The notes under the pieces are model-generated. The model was not told where the DNA came from and did no database searches. It worked only from the letters and a program-made list of their open reading frames with translations. DNA of 64,000 nucleotides from Prototheca cutis (Eukaryota; Chlorophyta; Trebouxiophyceae; Chlorellales; Chlorellaceae), in the NCBI GenBank assembly GCA_002897115.2, contig BCIH01000009.1, forward strand, positions 43,226 through 107,225, read 5' to 3'. Made by a program: the position numbers and the translations under genes. Below, in pieces: positions 43,371 to 54,769 of the stretch. The stretch's first letter is position 1. Each line of letters opens with the position of its first letter.

Positions 43371-46300
43371 TCAAAACGCGAGCACCATGGTGGCCGTGCT
43401 GGCATCTGGGTCACGCGGCACTGTGACCTGGAGGCGGTGTCCTTTGTCCCAGGTCCAGCGCGCGGGCGCACCGCCGACGAACACCCGCCGCGGTTCGGCG
43501 CTGCAATGCGCCAGCAGGCTGCCGCAGCCCAACACGCTCAGCGTCAGCTGCAGACCCGTCGCTGGGTTTGATCCCAGGGCCCACTGCGCCGCACGCACGG
43601 CGCCGCCGGGGTTGAGCATGCCCACAAGACCAATGGGCGCAAAGCAGACTGCCCCGTCGGGGGAGGGCAGTACTGGTGCAAGCGTGACCACCACCGCTTC
43701 GCCACCTGTCCGCCGGTTGGGGAGTCGAGGTGGGGGAGGGTGGCTTATGTGTGATCAGTGCATGATCGGTGTAGTACACATGCTGCCCCAGTCCCAAACA
43801 CACACACACACACACAGAATAATGACAACAAGCCGCACTTGGGACAGTGATATCCAGGGATCCCGAAGCTGGGATCAAAGGCAACGAATCGGCACCATCG
43901 ACATAAGCGGCGTACAGCTGTCCTTTTGAACTGTCAGCATCCGCAGCCTCGTCGGCGACGGGGTCCTGGGCTTGTACAGGTTCTCCTCCGCGTATGGATC
44001 CCTCGTGCGGCGGCGCGGGATCGATCGCATCACCAGTCCCCTCCCGACGCAGGGCATCGCGAACTCCTCCACTGGGCGCACTATCTACTATCCTATAAGG
44101 TTCGATGTCGGAAACTGCGACCCGGGTTTGTACCGGCCCGGAATCATCATCAAAAATGGCATAGCGGCGGCGGCCCCAGTCCCAGCCCGAACCCTGCAGA
44201 TTGAAGGCAGCCACCACGCCGCTGCAGGGGTTGAGATTCCAGACCTTGAGCGCCGAAGCCCCATCGCCACACACGTCTGCAAACATGCAGTCCCGCGTGG
44301 GACGCCCGGGCAGCAGCGGCCGCAGCACCGAGCCGTCTGGCAGCACCAGCCGCTTCAGCACTGCCGTGTTGTGTCGTCCGGGCGCGTCGGAGACATAAAT
44401 TGGCCCGCCAGACACCGCCCTGTGGGATTGATACTGTTACCTTTGTTGAGAGCTTTTCTTTCTTTTTTTTGGTTGCGGGGGTGTGTGCGAGAGTTGGGAT
44501 AACTGGTCGTAGTGGAGATTGCCGCCGGCGGCGGTGGTGGTTGCCAGTCAGTTGGCAGACCCTGGACGTCGGGGTGTTGGGCCCCTGACTCGGCCCCCCA
44601 CACTGTCGCCACATGCCCCCCCCCCCAAAAAAAGCCTACAGCCATCCCTGCAAAACCTCCTGACAAAGAACTAACAGACCTGGCAGCAGCATGGAGGGGC
44701 GCGGCACGGCTGGTGGACTGGAACATGTCCCAGTCGGGCATGACGAGGGCAGAGAAGAACAGGGAATTGAAGGCGCAGGCTGCGATGTGGGGCCGGTGCG
44801 TGGCCGGGTCTGTCGGGTAAAAGTCGTCCGACACCCGGGCCAGCGCGCTGCGTTCCCAGGAGTAGATGTTTTCCGTGCTGTGGCACATGCAGTTGACGAC
44901 GGCGTTTGTCGGGAAATGGACCGTGGCGCTGGCTTCCAGCGCGGCGTGCGCGGCGGCTGCTGCAGCTGGGCCGCCCCCGGCCCCCTCCCCTACCAGCCCG
45001 ATCCCGGCCTGCACGTCGACTTTGACCCCGGTGACGCCTTCCCGTGCCAGGTAGCCATGCATGTCTTCAAACAGCGCCGGCAGGTCTGTCACTGCCCCAA
45101 CGCCGGCGAGCGCCGCGGGGTTCCACGCCATCGCCGGCTCGATCTCGGCCACGCCGGGCGTCGGGGAACCCCGCATGCGTCGAGGGCCGTAGCGAGCCGT
45201 TCCCCGAACCTCCCAGCTCACGCCCGCCCAGTAGGCCGACAGCGCATGCCAGCACAGCACCCAGGCCACGCCATGCGCTGAACGCAAGTGCGCCACGACG
45301 GCCGCCAAGTCTGGGGCCGCGCCGCTGCCCAGAGCGTCGGGAGTCGCATCGGGGCCAGAGAACTTGGCATTCGCAGTCACGCTTGTCAGTCGGCGCGTGA
45401 AATTGGTGCTGTCTGCAAGAAACTGCACCAGCGCCGTCCGCAGCGGGCCCAGCGCCAGCCACCGCCACGCACGGTTTGGCCTTTGATTGGTTTTTGAAGT
45501 GTTTGGGGGTTACTGAGTTTTTGTTATGCTATCAGGGCCGCTGCTTATGGAGAAGCCAACCGGACACCAACGCAACCCACGAACAAATGCAACCAGAGTG
45601 TTGAAAGACGACCATCGTCAACATACTCACCAGGATCCGTGGGGTGCGGGATCAACGACGCGCTGGTAAAACATGATGACTAAAAAGGAAAAGAAGCCAG
45701 TGATGCGTCCACCGATGTAGCCCAACAAGTCCAAGATGAGCCTGCTTGTTTGGGCATCGGAGTGGATCTTCGATTAATATATGCACACTGCATTCCTGAT
45801 CCCCAAACAGCACCGCCTCAGCCAAAAAAGGAGAACGTCGGCTTGCCTAATCAAGAATGGGGCGCGCCACAGGTGCTGGCCCCGGGCATCCTGGCGGTGG
45901 CCCCCCGGCCGCACTTCTTCGCCAGCAGCTACCTTTTGCATGGCTAGGATCTCCGGGTCCAGGGGCGGGGGGAGCCCCTCCTCCTCGACTTCCTCCCCCT
46001 CCCCAGCGCCACGGACCTCGCGCAGCAGCGCCCCGGCGGGCGCGGCCGGTGGGATCCCACGAGCCGCCAGTTCCAGAGCCTCGATCTCTCCCTCCACAAA
46101 CGCTTCACGCTTGCTGTGCCCTGAATCATCGGGCTCATCCTGCAAGGTTTGTTGTTCTGTGGACGTGAGAATGCACGTGTGTTGTCGCCAGGGTGCCGGT
46201 TCTCAGCCGCCGCGCCCCCCTGGGACCCCTCCTCCCCCTCTGCCCCGCCCCCCAACCCCACCCCCTGCCCCAAAAATGAATAGCCAATGAACCCACACCA

Positions 46301-49300
46301 CGCACTGCGGAGCCACGGCGACCAAAAGGCCGCAGCGGGTCTGCCCGATACTCTGCGTCCACCTGGGTGCACTGCCAGCCATCGTCGATGATGATCCAGC
46401 GGGGCGGCACGCCGCGGGCACGCAGCGTCATGAGTGCGTCGTCCAATCCTTCAGATTTTTTTGGTATATATTGTTGGGGAAGGGTGTGATACATGGGCTG
46501 GCTCAAATACACTGGAACAAGCTTTGAGCACACGAGCAGCAACCACCCCGCAGCAACCACCCCGCAGCAACCACCCCCGGCTGGGGGAGCTCCATCACAC
46601 GCTGCCGCATGCACCAACAAAAAAATACCTTTGGCAGACACGGCGGAATAGAACGAGTCCCAGCTGCACCATCCAAAGCTGTCGAGCGTCGGGGGCAGAC
46701 GCTTCTCTCGAAGCGGCCGTGCCGATCCCGACCGCGCCGCCGCTGCCGCCACTGCCGCCTCTGCAAGGGCATAGGGGTCGGGCCCAGCCGCCACCAGGAC
46801 GGCGCCAGGCCAGGAGCCCGCCTGCACCGCCGAATCGCCGCTCTCCATGCGCAAGAAGACGTGGTCCCTGAGCTCGGCCGGGGCGTCAGGCCTGCGGGCA
46901 GTGCGGGGCGGGCGAATGGGGGAAGCTGCCAGTCATTGCACTGTTCCCAATGCGCCAGGTTGTTTGTTTGCTTGGGGTGGAGTGTGATGTTTATGTTTTG
47001 GAAGTGTTATCTCCTTGGGCAGTGTGAGCCAGTGTGATTGGGTTGCTCTCTTCCTTGGCAACCAGGGGTTCCCATGCAGCTGAAAACTTTGGGCGGCTGG
47101 GGCTCAAACGCAATCCCTGGGTGCAGCTCTCCAATCCAAAAACTGATGCCACCACCACGAGCTCGATCACGAGGCTCCAGGGCATACTGCCGCTGATCTG
47201 TGCCGCGACGCACTGCCGCATTCATGTCATGAAACGTAGAATGCCTTCGATGCTGCGATTGGCTGGCCTGAGGGGCTGCTGAGCGGGCGCAGGTGGCGGA
47301 CGATGAGCTGGCACAAGCCTGCCAAGCGCCAGCGGGCGGGCGAGCTGGGGCTCATCACACCCCTCCGCCAGCCCGTGGGACTGTCGACAGCGGATCCCGA
47401 CCAGCCGGCTCGGCCCGATGCGGGGGCCCTGCTGTTCGACATGCTCGCCAACCGGGCCCAGGCCAGGTCGGACAAGGACGCCGAGATCCAGGCCATGCGT
47501 CGCGCCCAGGAGCAGCAGGCCGCCGCGCTGGACGACGCCAAGTTCCAGATCGCCAAGCTCGAGGTGCGGTAGGATCGGCGGATGCAGCAGACATGGTGGG
47601 AGGGGAGGGTAGTGGTGGGGCGGGGGTGTTGCCGCCGTCATTGCTCAGGCATTGCTCAGGCCAGCAACCCGGCCCTGTGAGCGTCGTGCCTGTTTTCATT
47701 TTTGTGGAGGGGGAGTCAAAAGGTCTTCTGCACGTGTGACAGTGTGCAGGCGTATGTGGGGAGGTTCCATGATCCATGCAGCCGACAGGACAAGTGCCCC
47801 AGACGGGCAGCAGCGTAGGCCCCCAATCAAATCTCCCGCCGCACTCCCCCTCGGAAAAGCTAAAAAGATCCGACACATGCATGCGCCTCTTCTCACCATG
47901 ACGCTCTCCACAGGCGGACGCGGAGCAGGCTCGGGTGAGGGCCGCGACGAGGGCAGAGGAGCAGGCGCAGCGCATGGCCATCCTCGAGTCCCGGCTGGAG
48001 CGAGAGGCGGCAGAGGCTGCCCGGGCTGGCGCCGAGCTGGCAGCTGCACGCCGGCGACTGGAAGAAGAACGAAATGGTGGAAGTGCATCTCCCGGGGCTG
48101 CCGCCGCAACCCCGTCGCCGGGTTCGACTGCAAACGCGGAGTGTGCGTCGCTTCGGGCAGCGCTGGCCGGGGCGCGGCTGGAGGCGGCAGCGGCGCGCGA
48201 GGCCGGCGAGGCTGCCGCACGCCGGGCCGAACGGAACGCCGAAGAGCTGGCGGGCCGCCTGGAGGCCGCCGAGAGCGAATCAGCTCGATTGCGGGCGGCA
48301 CTGGACGCTGCGCGGTCCGAGGCTGAGACAACTGAAACCCGCTTTCGCTCCGAGCTCGAGGCCGCAGAAGTGCGTGCTGCGGAGGCCCTCGCATCGACGT
48401 TCACCAATGGCGGCTCCGTAAAAACAGATGCGTCGTCCGAGGGCGACGCGGTGCTGCTGCGCACGCTGCGGGAGCGGCTTGACGCTGCGGAGGCCGAGGC
48501 GGCAGCTGTCCCGGCATTACGCGCAGCCGCGGCAGACGCGGCCGGTGCCCGTGAGCGTGCACTGGCAGCAGAATCACGTGCAGCGCAGCTGCGTGAACTG
48601 CTCGCGGCCGCGGACGAGGCGGCTGCCTCGTCCGCGGCAGCCGCCGAGCAGCTGCGCACGTGGCGCGTGGCGCTGGCCGACGTCGGCGGGGCCAAGGGCC
48701 CGGCCGAGGCCATCGCCCTGCTCCGCGCGGCGCAAGATGCCGCCGCCGAGGAGCGCCTGGCTCGTGGCGAAGCTGACGCCCGGGCCGCCGCTGCCGAGGC
48801 CGAGCTGCGTGTAGCACGCACCGAAGTTGCTAGTACTGCCAAACTGCTCACAGACGCAAAAGCAGAGGTCGAGCGGGTATCGGTAACACTGGCCCGCACG
48901 ACCCGGCGGGCCGAGTTGCTGGCCCGCGAGCGGGAGAGCCTGCGGGCGGTTCTGGCATCGTACGACGAGGAATACCTCGCGCAGCGCCCCGATTCGCTGG
49001 TCGGCCCCCAGGCTGCTCGCTTGGCCGAGGCCGAGGCCACGCTCGAAGGGCTGCATGCCCACGTCCTCGACCTTGAAGCCGAATTGGAGCGCCGGGATAG
49101 TGCGAATGCTGCTGATGCAATGGCAACCCAGGCGGCGGTGACCAATCCCAATGCCACGTGGTCGGCAGTTCTCGACGACAAGGAAGAAGTTTCAGCGCTG
49201 CGGGCTCGGTGCGAAGCAGCAGAGCAGGATGTAGCCGGACTGAGGGCAGAGCTGGATGCAGCGATGGCAACGGGGGAGCGACTGGCCATGCGGGTTTCCC

Positions 49301-50158
49301 GCGGCGAGTACGACCCCGCCACGACTCGCGTCCTGCACCTGCGGGCCAATCCCGAAGCTGAACTCGCTCGCGCGGCGCGAGACGCTGATGTGGAGCGTCT
49401 GGAAAGCGAGAATGCCGCTCTGGCGCGAGCCGTCGCCAGGCTCGAAGCTGCCGCCGTTGGCGGTGCGACGGCGGTGGGGGCAAGTGGGGAAGGAACTGCA
49501 GCGTCAGTGCCAGTGGGTTCTCAGAATGATGACGATGCAATGGCTCCCCCCTCACCCGCTGCCTCCACTGGAGTCGCTGTATCCGTCGACGCCACCGCCA
49601 TCACCACCGACGCCGTCACCGACAACGTCGGCAGTGCATCGCTGCGTGCGGCACGGCTGGAGTCCGAGGTCTCACTGCTGCGTTCGCGGGTGGCGTCACT
49701 GGAAAAAGCGTCTGACCGGCTGCAGGCCGTGTTTCGACGGCAGATTACGACGTTTCGCGAGGCGGTGTACCTGTTGTTTGGCTACCGCGTGGAGATGGCC
49801 AGCGACCCCGCCAGGCGAGACGTGCGCGCTCGGTTCCACCTCACGCCCCAGCACGCTCCGCCGGGCGCCGACGGCGCCGTGGCCGGTGGGGGCGGGCTGG
49901 TGTTTGACCTGATGCGGACGGGAGCCCTGGTGCTGGTGCCAACATCGCTGACGGAGCGCCAGCTGGCGCGGGAGGCGGCGACCTACATCGGTCGCTTTGG
50001 ATCCGTGCCGGCCTTTACGGCCAACCTCACGCTGGAGAGCTTCCAGCGCCAGGCCGCCCAGGGCGGCTGATGCTGTGGTCTGCAGCTGCTGCCTGCGCCC
50101 GCCAGAATGATATCGCCGGAGAGATGCAAATTGTATGTTGCGCGCGCGCGCGCGCGCC

Positions 50159-50189
<31 letters not shown>

Positions 50190-51002
50190 ACGTGCACACA
50201 CAAAAGAAAGAAACAAATTGAAACCAAAAAGATAATGTATCCTTACGGTGGGCAGCGCAGTGTGCCGCGAAAGGTGCCGCTGTCTATGAGTGGGAGCACC
50301 ATGCCATACAGCTCTCGCTCCGGCGTGCAGAGGTCCAGCAGGAGAAACTGCGTCTCGGGGGGGAGCTCCGTGGCGGCCGCGCCCCACCGCGGCATTTGCC
50401 ACCACAGTTTGTACCTTGCCGCCGCCACAAACCGCTCGCTTGCCAGCTGCAGCAGGTGGATTGGCGTTTAGTTTGGGTCCTTGTGGCATGGTGGCGGCGC
50501 CGAGTCTGATCTCCCCACCGCCAGCACCCGTAGCAGATAGAGACTCAACCACAGCACATGCTCGCACCTTGGCCAGCGGGGCATCGTGGAGGGCGGTGGG
50601 CTCATCGGCCCCGGCATCCAGGCCCAGAATCAGCATGCCACCGCTGCACTCCGTGGAGCGCACACCCGGTCCGAGCTGTGTCAGCACCGGGGAACCGCAG
50701 GATCCCACCACCACCGTTGTCCCTGTAGGGTCCAGTTCCAGAGCCGTGAGGGTGTCGCCCGGATCGGAGCCGCTGCGCAGCTGGGCGTGCCGTTCGCGCT
50801 GGCTCTGCTCGTGTGCCGGGGACAAGGGCTGCGTGCCCTGGCCCCTGCCTGCCGATGCCTCGGAGCGGGCCCGCGTGGGAAGGGGTCGTGGGCTGGGGCC
50901 CGGTGCGCCTCTGGCGCATGGAACAGAGAACAACACTCGGTTTCCACCCGCAAGAGGGCGCGATGACGGACTGCATGGGCTGGGCGAGGAAGGTGTTGAC
51001 AT
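43371..51002 (-). CDS. Raffinose synthase / alkaline alpha-galactosidase family (SIP, GH36), with nested MAD1
   Basis: The catalytic core is complete. DSFGWCSWDSFY opens the barrel; PRWIIIDDGWQ, GVTGVKVDVQAG (likely nucleophile Asp in KVDVQ), WVLCWHALSAYWAG, ARVSDDFYPTDPATH (acid/base Asp), MPDWDMFQS, GGPIYVSDAPGRHN and LPGRPTRDCMFAD follow. The C-terminal beta domain has APIGLVGMLNPGGAV and ends ATMVLAF. The N-terminal exons are at 50246-51002: RYKLWWQMPRWG and ETQFLLLDL. Exon ...LRCP ends at 50247 and joins, in phase, to PDAPAELRDHVFLRM at 46891, leaving a 3.35-kb intron that contains MAD1 on the other strand. Family members hydrolyse alpha-galactosides at alkaline pH or transfer galactose from galactinol. 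Which one applies here cannot be told. The start at 51002 is tentative and the first ~130 residues are not conserved. Confidence 0.88.
43798..43816. repeat. (AC)n microsatellite in SIP intron
   Basis: About nine AC units lie inside an intron near the SIP 3' end. Confidence 0.85.
46537..46578. repeat. 14-bp tandem repeat, three copies
   Basis: The unit CAGCAACCACCCCG occurs three times in a row, the last with one changed base, inside a SIP intron. Confidence 0.9.
47303..50070 (+). CDS. MAD1: Spindle assembly checkpoint protein MAD1, nested in a SIP intron
   Basis: Two exons, 47303-47563 and 47914-50070, join in phase for about 805 aa (human 718). Almost the whole protein is Ala/Glu/Arg-rich coiled coil. 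Three landmarks identify it: SLRAVLASYDEEY in the middle; the MAD2-interaction motif RVLHLRANP (about 49327-49353), fitting [KR]-hydrophobic-hydrophobic-x-hydrophobic-x-x-x-P; and the C-terminal RWD-like domain introduced by DRLQAVFRRQITTFREAVYL and LFGYRVEM. MAD1 recruits MAD2 to unattached kinetochores and templates its conversion to the closed form. The RLK motif needed for Bub1-dependent kinetochore binding in other species reads RLQ here (49717-49725). The gene lies wholly inside an antisense intron of the SIP gene. Confidence 0.9.
50141..50191. repeat. Composite (CG)n-(C)n-(AC)n tract
   Basis: CG repeat at 50141-50156, C19 at 50157-50175 and AC repeat at 50176-50191 follow each other without interruption. 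It lies 70 nt after the MAD1 stop and about 55 nt inside the SIP intron from its donor. Confidence 0.9.
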
Positions 51003-52474
51003 GCACGTGGATCGTGCTCTGACATAGATATATGATCCCCTCTGTAATGCCCCGAGTTTGTGCGCAGACCTCCAGCAATTAGCATTGCAGGCTGTTCTCC
51101 CCATCCCGTTGCGCAGGTCCCGGCATTGGCGGTTGGGCCCTCACCCGTCCGGATGTCGCGAAGCCCTAAGGGAGACAGGCGAACGGCTGCCCGGGTTGCT
51201 ATACCCGTGCAGACCGCGAGCTGCGTTTGGAACCCCTCGCTCTGCGAGCATCCGGCCAGCGGGGACCTTCAGATCGCCGGCACCGAAACCTTCCCGACCC
51301 ACGGGCTAGGGTGAGGGAAGCCGCAGTGCTCACGAGGCCACAACTCCATGTGCTTCCAGTACACGAAATCCAAACATGAAACTTCCTGTGGGAGTGTACG
51401 TCGCTCAATCAAGATGGGGCCTCACTGCGGGGCAACGGTGGGGCGCGCGTTTTCTCGTGCGTGCAAGCCCGCTCCACATCTCGCCGCCACTCAAGGCGGC
51501 GCTGTAGCAGTCTGCACACGTGTCCATGAGCTGCCGCAGCCTCAAGCAACGACCGGCATCTTGTTGCCACATTGCAATGAAGGCAGAAGTCTTGATTGCT
51601 GTGCCTGCACTGCATGCAGCCACATCCAGCATCCCTCACAGCTGACATGCCTGCCGCAGCATGGATGTGCTTGGCTCGTGCTAGAGAATTGCTGGTTCTC
51701 ATAATTGCTGCACATTTCCATCTGAATTCCCAGGGCATTGCGAGATATGATGTGGGCCGTGACAGAAGGGCCTGCAGTGGCAAGAGAAGCTGGCTGTCAG
51801 AGCTTGTCCGTTCTCGCTCTCAGGCTGAATGGCGTTGACAAAACCTGCCCCGTGCAAATGGCAATCCAAGGCAATACAATGTCATGCCGTGCAATTCCAT
51901 GTGGCCTGGGAAGCTGTGGAGGCAGGCTATTCATGTCATTTCCATCTTTGTCTCCGCTGAACCTCAGGCTTGCACCCCACGGTTGTGCCACATTCGGCAT
52001 TCGCCTTTGCAAACCAAGGCCGCGCGATCGAGGTTGCGCGTACCTCTGGCCTCAATTCCAACGGCCACAGCCAAGGGACGGCGGGTCAGAGCCTGGGGAC
52101 GTTTGAAGTGCACAAAAGGTGCTCAGCATATGCCATGATAGCAAGGCTGAAGCCTGCAAGGTAATGCCAGTTGAGCACAAAAGGCCATGCCCAGAACTGG
52201 ACGCAAAACAAAGTTCAAATGGCAGGAGCATGTGTGAGGTTGTCGGGGCAGAAAAGCCCCAATGCGGATGTCAATTGTGATGAAACAAGTCCTGGCTTCA
52301 AAACTTTTGTCTTAGAGCGCAATCAGATGGAGGGCGATCGAGCGGATGATGCAGAATCTGATGATGAGCAAGCAGGCGATCAAGGGAGATGATTGAGAAT
52401 GGGTGCTGTTCCCCATGCATGCTTAGTGTCAGAAGCAATATAGGCCACGAAAGGACGCCGGCATCCAAAGAGCT
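51003..52474. other. Long intergenic region between wall-protein and SIP genes
   Basis: Both flanking genes are on the minus strand, so this 1.47 kb holds the wall-protein 3' UTR and the SIP promoter, possibly with a further SIP 5' exon. Base composition is less GC-rich than the genes around it. Short open frames show no recognisable motif. Confidence 0.5.
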
Positions 52475-54231
52475 TTAGGTGACGGTCAGGGCAGCCTCGC
52501 ACCCTGTCGTGGTGCCATCTGAATTCAACGCAGTTGCCAGGACAGAGGCAGTCTGTGTCTTGTAGAGTACAGTCACGGTCATCGTGGCAGAGAATGGGTT
52601 CTCAAGATTGGTGTTTGTCAGGGTCGTCGACTGGGTCACGTTGGCGCCTGAGCTATTTAGCAGATCAATACGCAGCTTGCTGGATGGCGTTGACGCATAG
52701 GTCACCGTGACATTGGGGTTGTAACTCAAAAGCAACTGTGATCCCCATACAAATGTCCCTGACATGCAGGCGTCGGGTGGTGGCGGTGGTGCCTCGGGCG
52801 GTGGTGGGCTTTCTGGTGGAGGAGGCGACTCTGGGGGAGGAGGCGACTCTGGGGGAGGAGGCGGCGACTGGGGAGGCGGTGGCAGGCTCTGAGGAGGAGG
52901 GGACTGGAGAGGGGGTGGTGGGCTCTCGGAGGGAGGCGGCGGGCTCTCAGGTGGTGGCGGNNNNNNNNNNNNNNNNNNNNNNNNNNNNNNNNNNNNNNNN
53001 NNNNNNNNNNNNNNNNNNNNNNNNNNNNNNNNNNNNNNNNNNNNNNNNNNNNNNNNNNNNNNNNNNNNNNNNNNNNNNNNNNNNNNNNNNNNNNNNNNNN
53101 NNNNNNNNNNNNNNNNNNNNNNNNNNNNNNNNNNNNNNNNNNNNNNNNNNNNNNNNNGGGCTCTTCTTGGGCGGAGGCGGGGGCCTGGGAGGTGGCGACA
53201 AGGCTACCAGCTTCAGGGTCTGGGGTGACGAAAGATCCATACACGTCACAGCTTTCTTGGTGTTGTTGAGCTTGTTGCAGTGGTTGCCAGTTCCAGTGTT
53301 CTTGGTGCCCCAGTTGTTGTTGCCCACGTTCAGGGTCCCTGAGGGTTGAATGGTAGGGACATGGATTAAGGGACATCTTCACAGTCAAGTCAAAAGGTAC
53401 GCATGCAGAACAAACCTCGCCCACACAGATGAACGCCCATACACACCAATGTTGCCATTGCCGGTATTGCTGTTTCCATAATTGTTCTTTCCAGTGTTGC
53501 TGTTGCCGATGTTGCCTGCGCTATCTGCTGTGCACTTCGTCGAGCTCTTGCTCGGCAGGCATTCAATGCCAATCAGAACGGAACACGCGCCTTGGCCGCA
53601 AAGCTTGCGCGTGGTCAGGTTGATGGACTGGATGGTCTTGCCATAGGCAAGCCCGGTCAGGGTGCTTGCCTTGAACGACCCAATTCCTGCCAGACCTTTG
53701 GCCCTGCCACGTGGGAAGGAAATTGCAGCAATTTCAGTTTTGTCTTACCACGCGAGCCAGTTTATCGCCCAGCCATGTGCATAGCATCGTACTTGCAAAA
53801 GTCGCTCCCGCTGGTCAGGGACACCGTGTACAGGACGCCACTCTGCCTGCAAGGCAAGGTTTTGCAGGAGACATAGAACTCCTGGCGTCTGCCCCCTTCA
53901 TTGATCATTGTGGCGTGCAGAACTGTGCATGCGGTACATGCATCACAAGAGACTGATTTGCCGAGACAAGGGTATTTGCCGCATAGGGCACGTGAAGGGG
54001 ACAGCTTCTTCCCCCGGAGGGTCGTACCTCACAGTCGGCAGGAAATAGAACGTCGATCCACACGACACTTTCTGCAAGCATGAGGGAGATAGGTAAAGCG
54101 TGATATAAGCTCCGTCTGCACGCTGGACATCCTACACCCGGAGCGAGGCTCCCTCCGCTTGCCTGAGCTTGCGCATGGTGAGCGATGGCGGCGAGCGACG
54201 CAATTGTGCTCGCCCAGATTCTACCTTTCAT
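52475..54231 (-). CDS. Secreted wall/matrix protein: Gly-Asn repeats and proline-rich rod
   Basis: The start at 54231 gives a signal peptide, MKGRIWASTIASLAAIAHHA, with an AQA cleavage context. Following exons encode a cysteine-bearing domain: WIDVLFPADCEV, SGVLYTVSLTSGSDFCKYDA (about 53775-53875), then FKASTLTGLAYGKTIQSINL and GACSVLIGIECLPS. A run of Gly-Asn repeats spans an intron: GNIGNSNTGKNNYGNSNTGN and NNNWGTKNTGTGNHCNKLN. A PPPPxSPPPP/ESPPPP rod follows, broken by 197 unresolved bases (52961-53157). The last part is a beta-rich domain (FVWGSQLLLSYNPNVTVTYA) with several N-glycosylation sequons, ending AALTVT. The head-rod-tail layout resembles pherophorins of green algae. The Gly-Asn block is unusual. 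Exon limits in the first half are approximate. Confidence 0.7.
52820..52870. repeat. 18-bp imperfect tandem repeat in the proline-rich rod
   Basis: Repeated units encode ESPPPP on the minus strand. They probably continue into the unresolved gap. Confidence 0.8.
52961..53157. other. Assembly gap (N run)
   Basis: 197 unresolved bases lie within the proline-rich coding repeat, most likely a collapsed repeat. Confidence 0.98.
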
Positions 54232-54304
54232 GATGTGCTTGCAAATCTAAACCCCATAGACATGGTCTGGTTCGACAGTCGCAATTGTGTTGTGCCGGGT
54301 TTGT

Positions 54305-54330
54305 CCGGCTTCCAAGTCCGGCGAAGCCGG
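54305..54330. repeat. Perfect 8-bp inverted repeat, 10-nt loop
   Basis: CCGGCTTC at 54305-54312 pairs with GAAGCCGG at 54323-54330. It lies 74 bp upstream of the wall-protein start; a regulatory role is only possible. Confidence 0.7.
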
Positions 54331-54769
54331 TGACCGCCGGTCGCTCCGGGGGGGATGGGCTTCCAGGGCACTGGCCCGTGGTTCATGAACAAGAGGGCTG
54401 TGTCATAGGGCTCCAGCCTCGTCCAGACCAGATACACATACATTGATTGCGTCTCAGGTCCAGATCCGCAGTGGTTACAGCCCAGCGTAGCGCGTGGAAC
54501 CACAGGGCCCTAGTGGGCAGCTCAGGCGTACACTGTAGGCACTTCCCAGGAGGTCCAGTTGGCTTCGTGCAGAGTGACAGCGAACCCTGTGAAAATTTGC
54601 GCCGCCCTGCCACTGTGCGCATGCTTGATTGTACACTGTGTCCATTGATTGCCTTTGAAAATTCTCTCACTCCGCATGGCTGAAGACCCGAGGGCATGAT
54701 CCCCCTGGGTCCCACCTCACTCCAATCCCACCCTCCGACCCATCTGCCCATCCACAACTTGACCACCAG

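Noticed and set aside
43798..43816. CRISPR-like or satellite arrays
   Set aside because: All repeats found are short microsatellites or coding repeats; none has regularly spaced unique spacers.
47355..49349. 664-codon Ala/Ser/Arg-rich open frame on the minus strand
   Set aside because: It is antisense to the MAD1 coiled coil, and the SIP intron model places no exon here.
52171..52392. Small acidic open frame downstream of the wall-protein gene
   Set aside because: No motif, no splice context, and it lies in the likely 3' UTR/intergenic region on the other strand.
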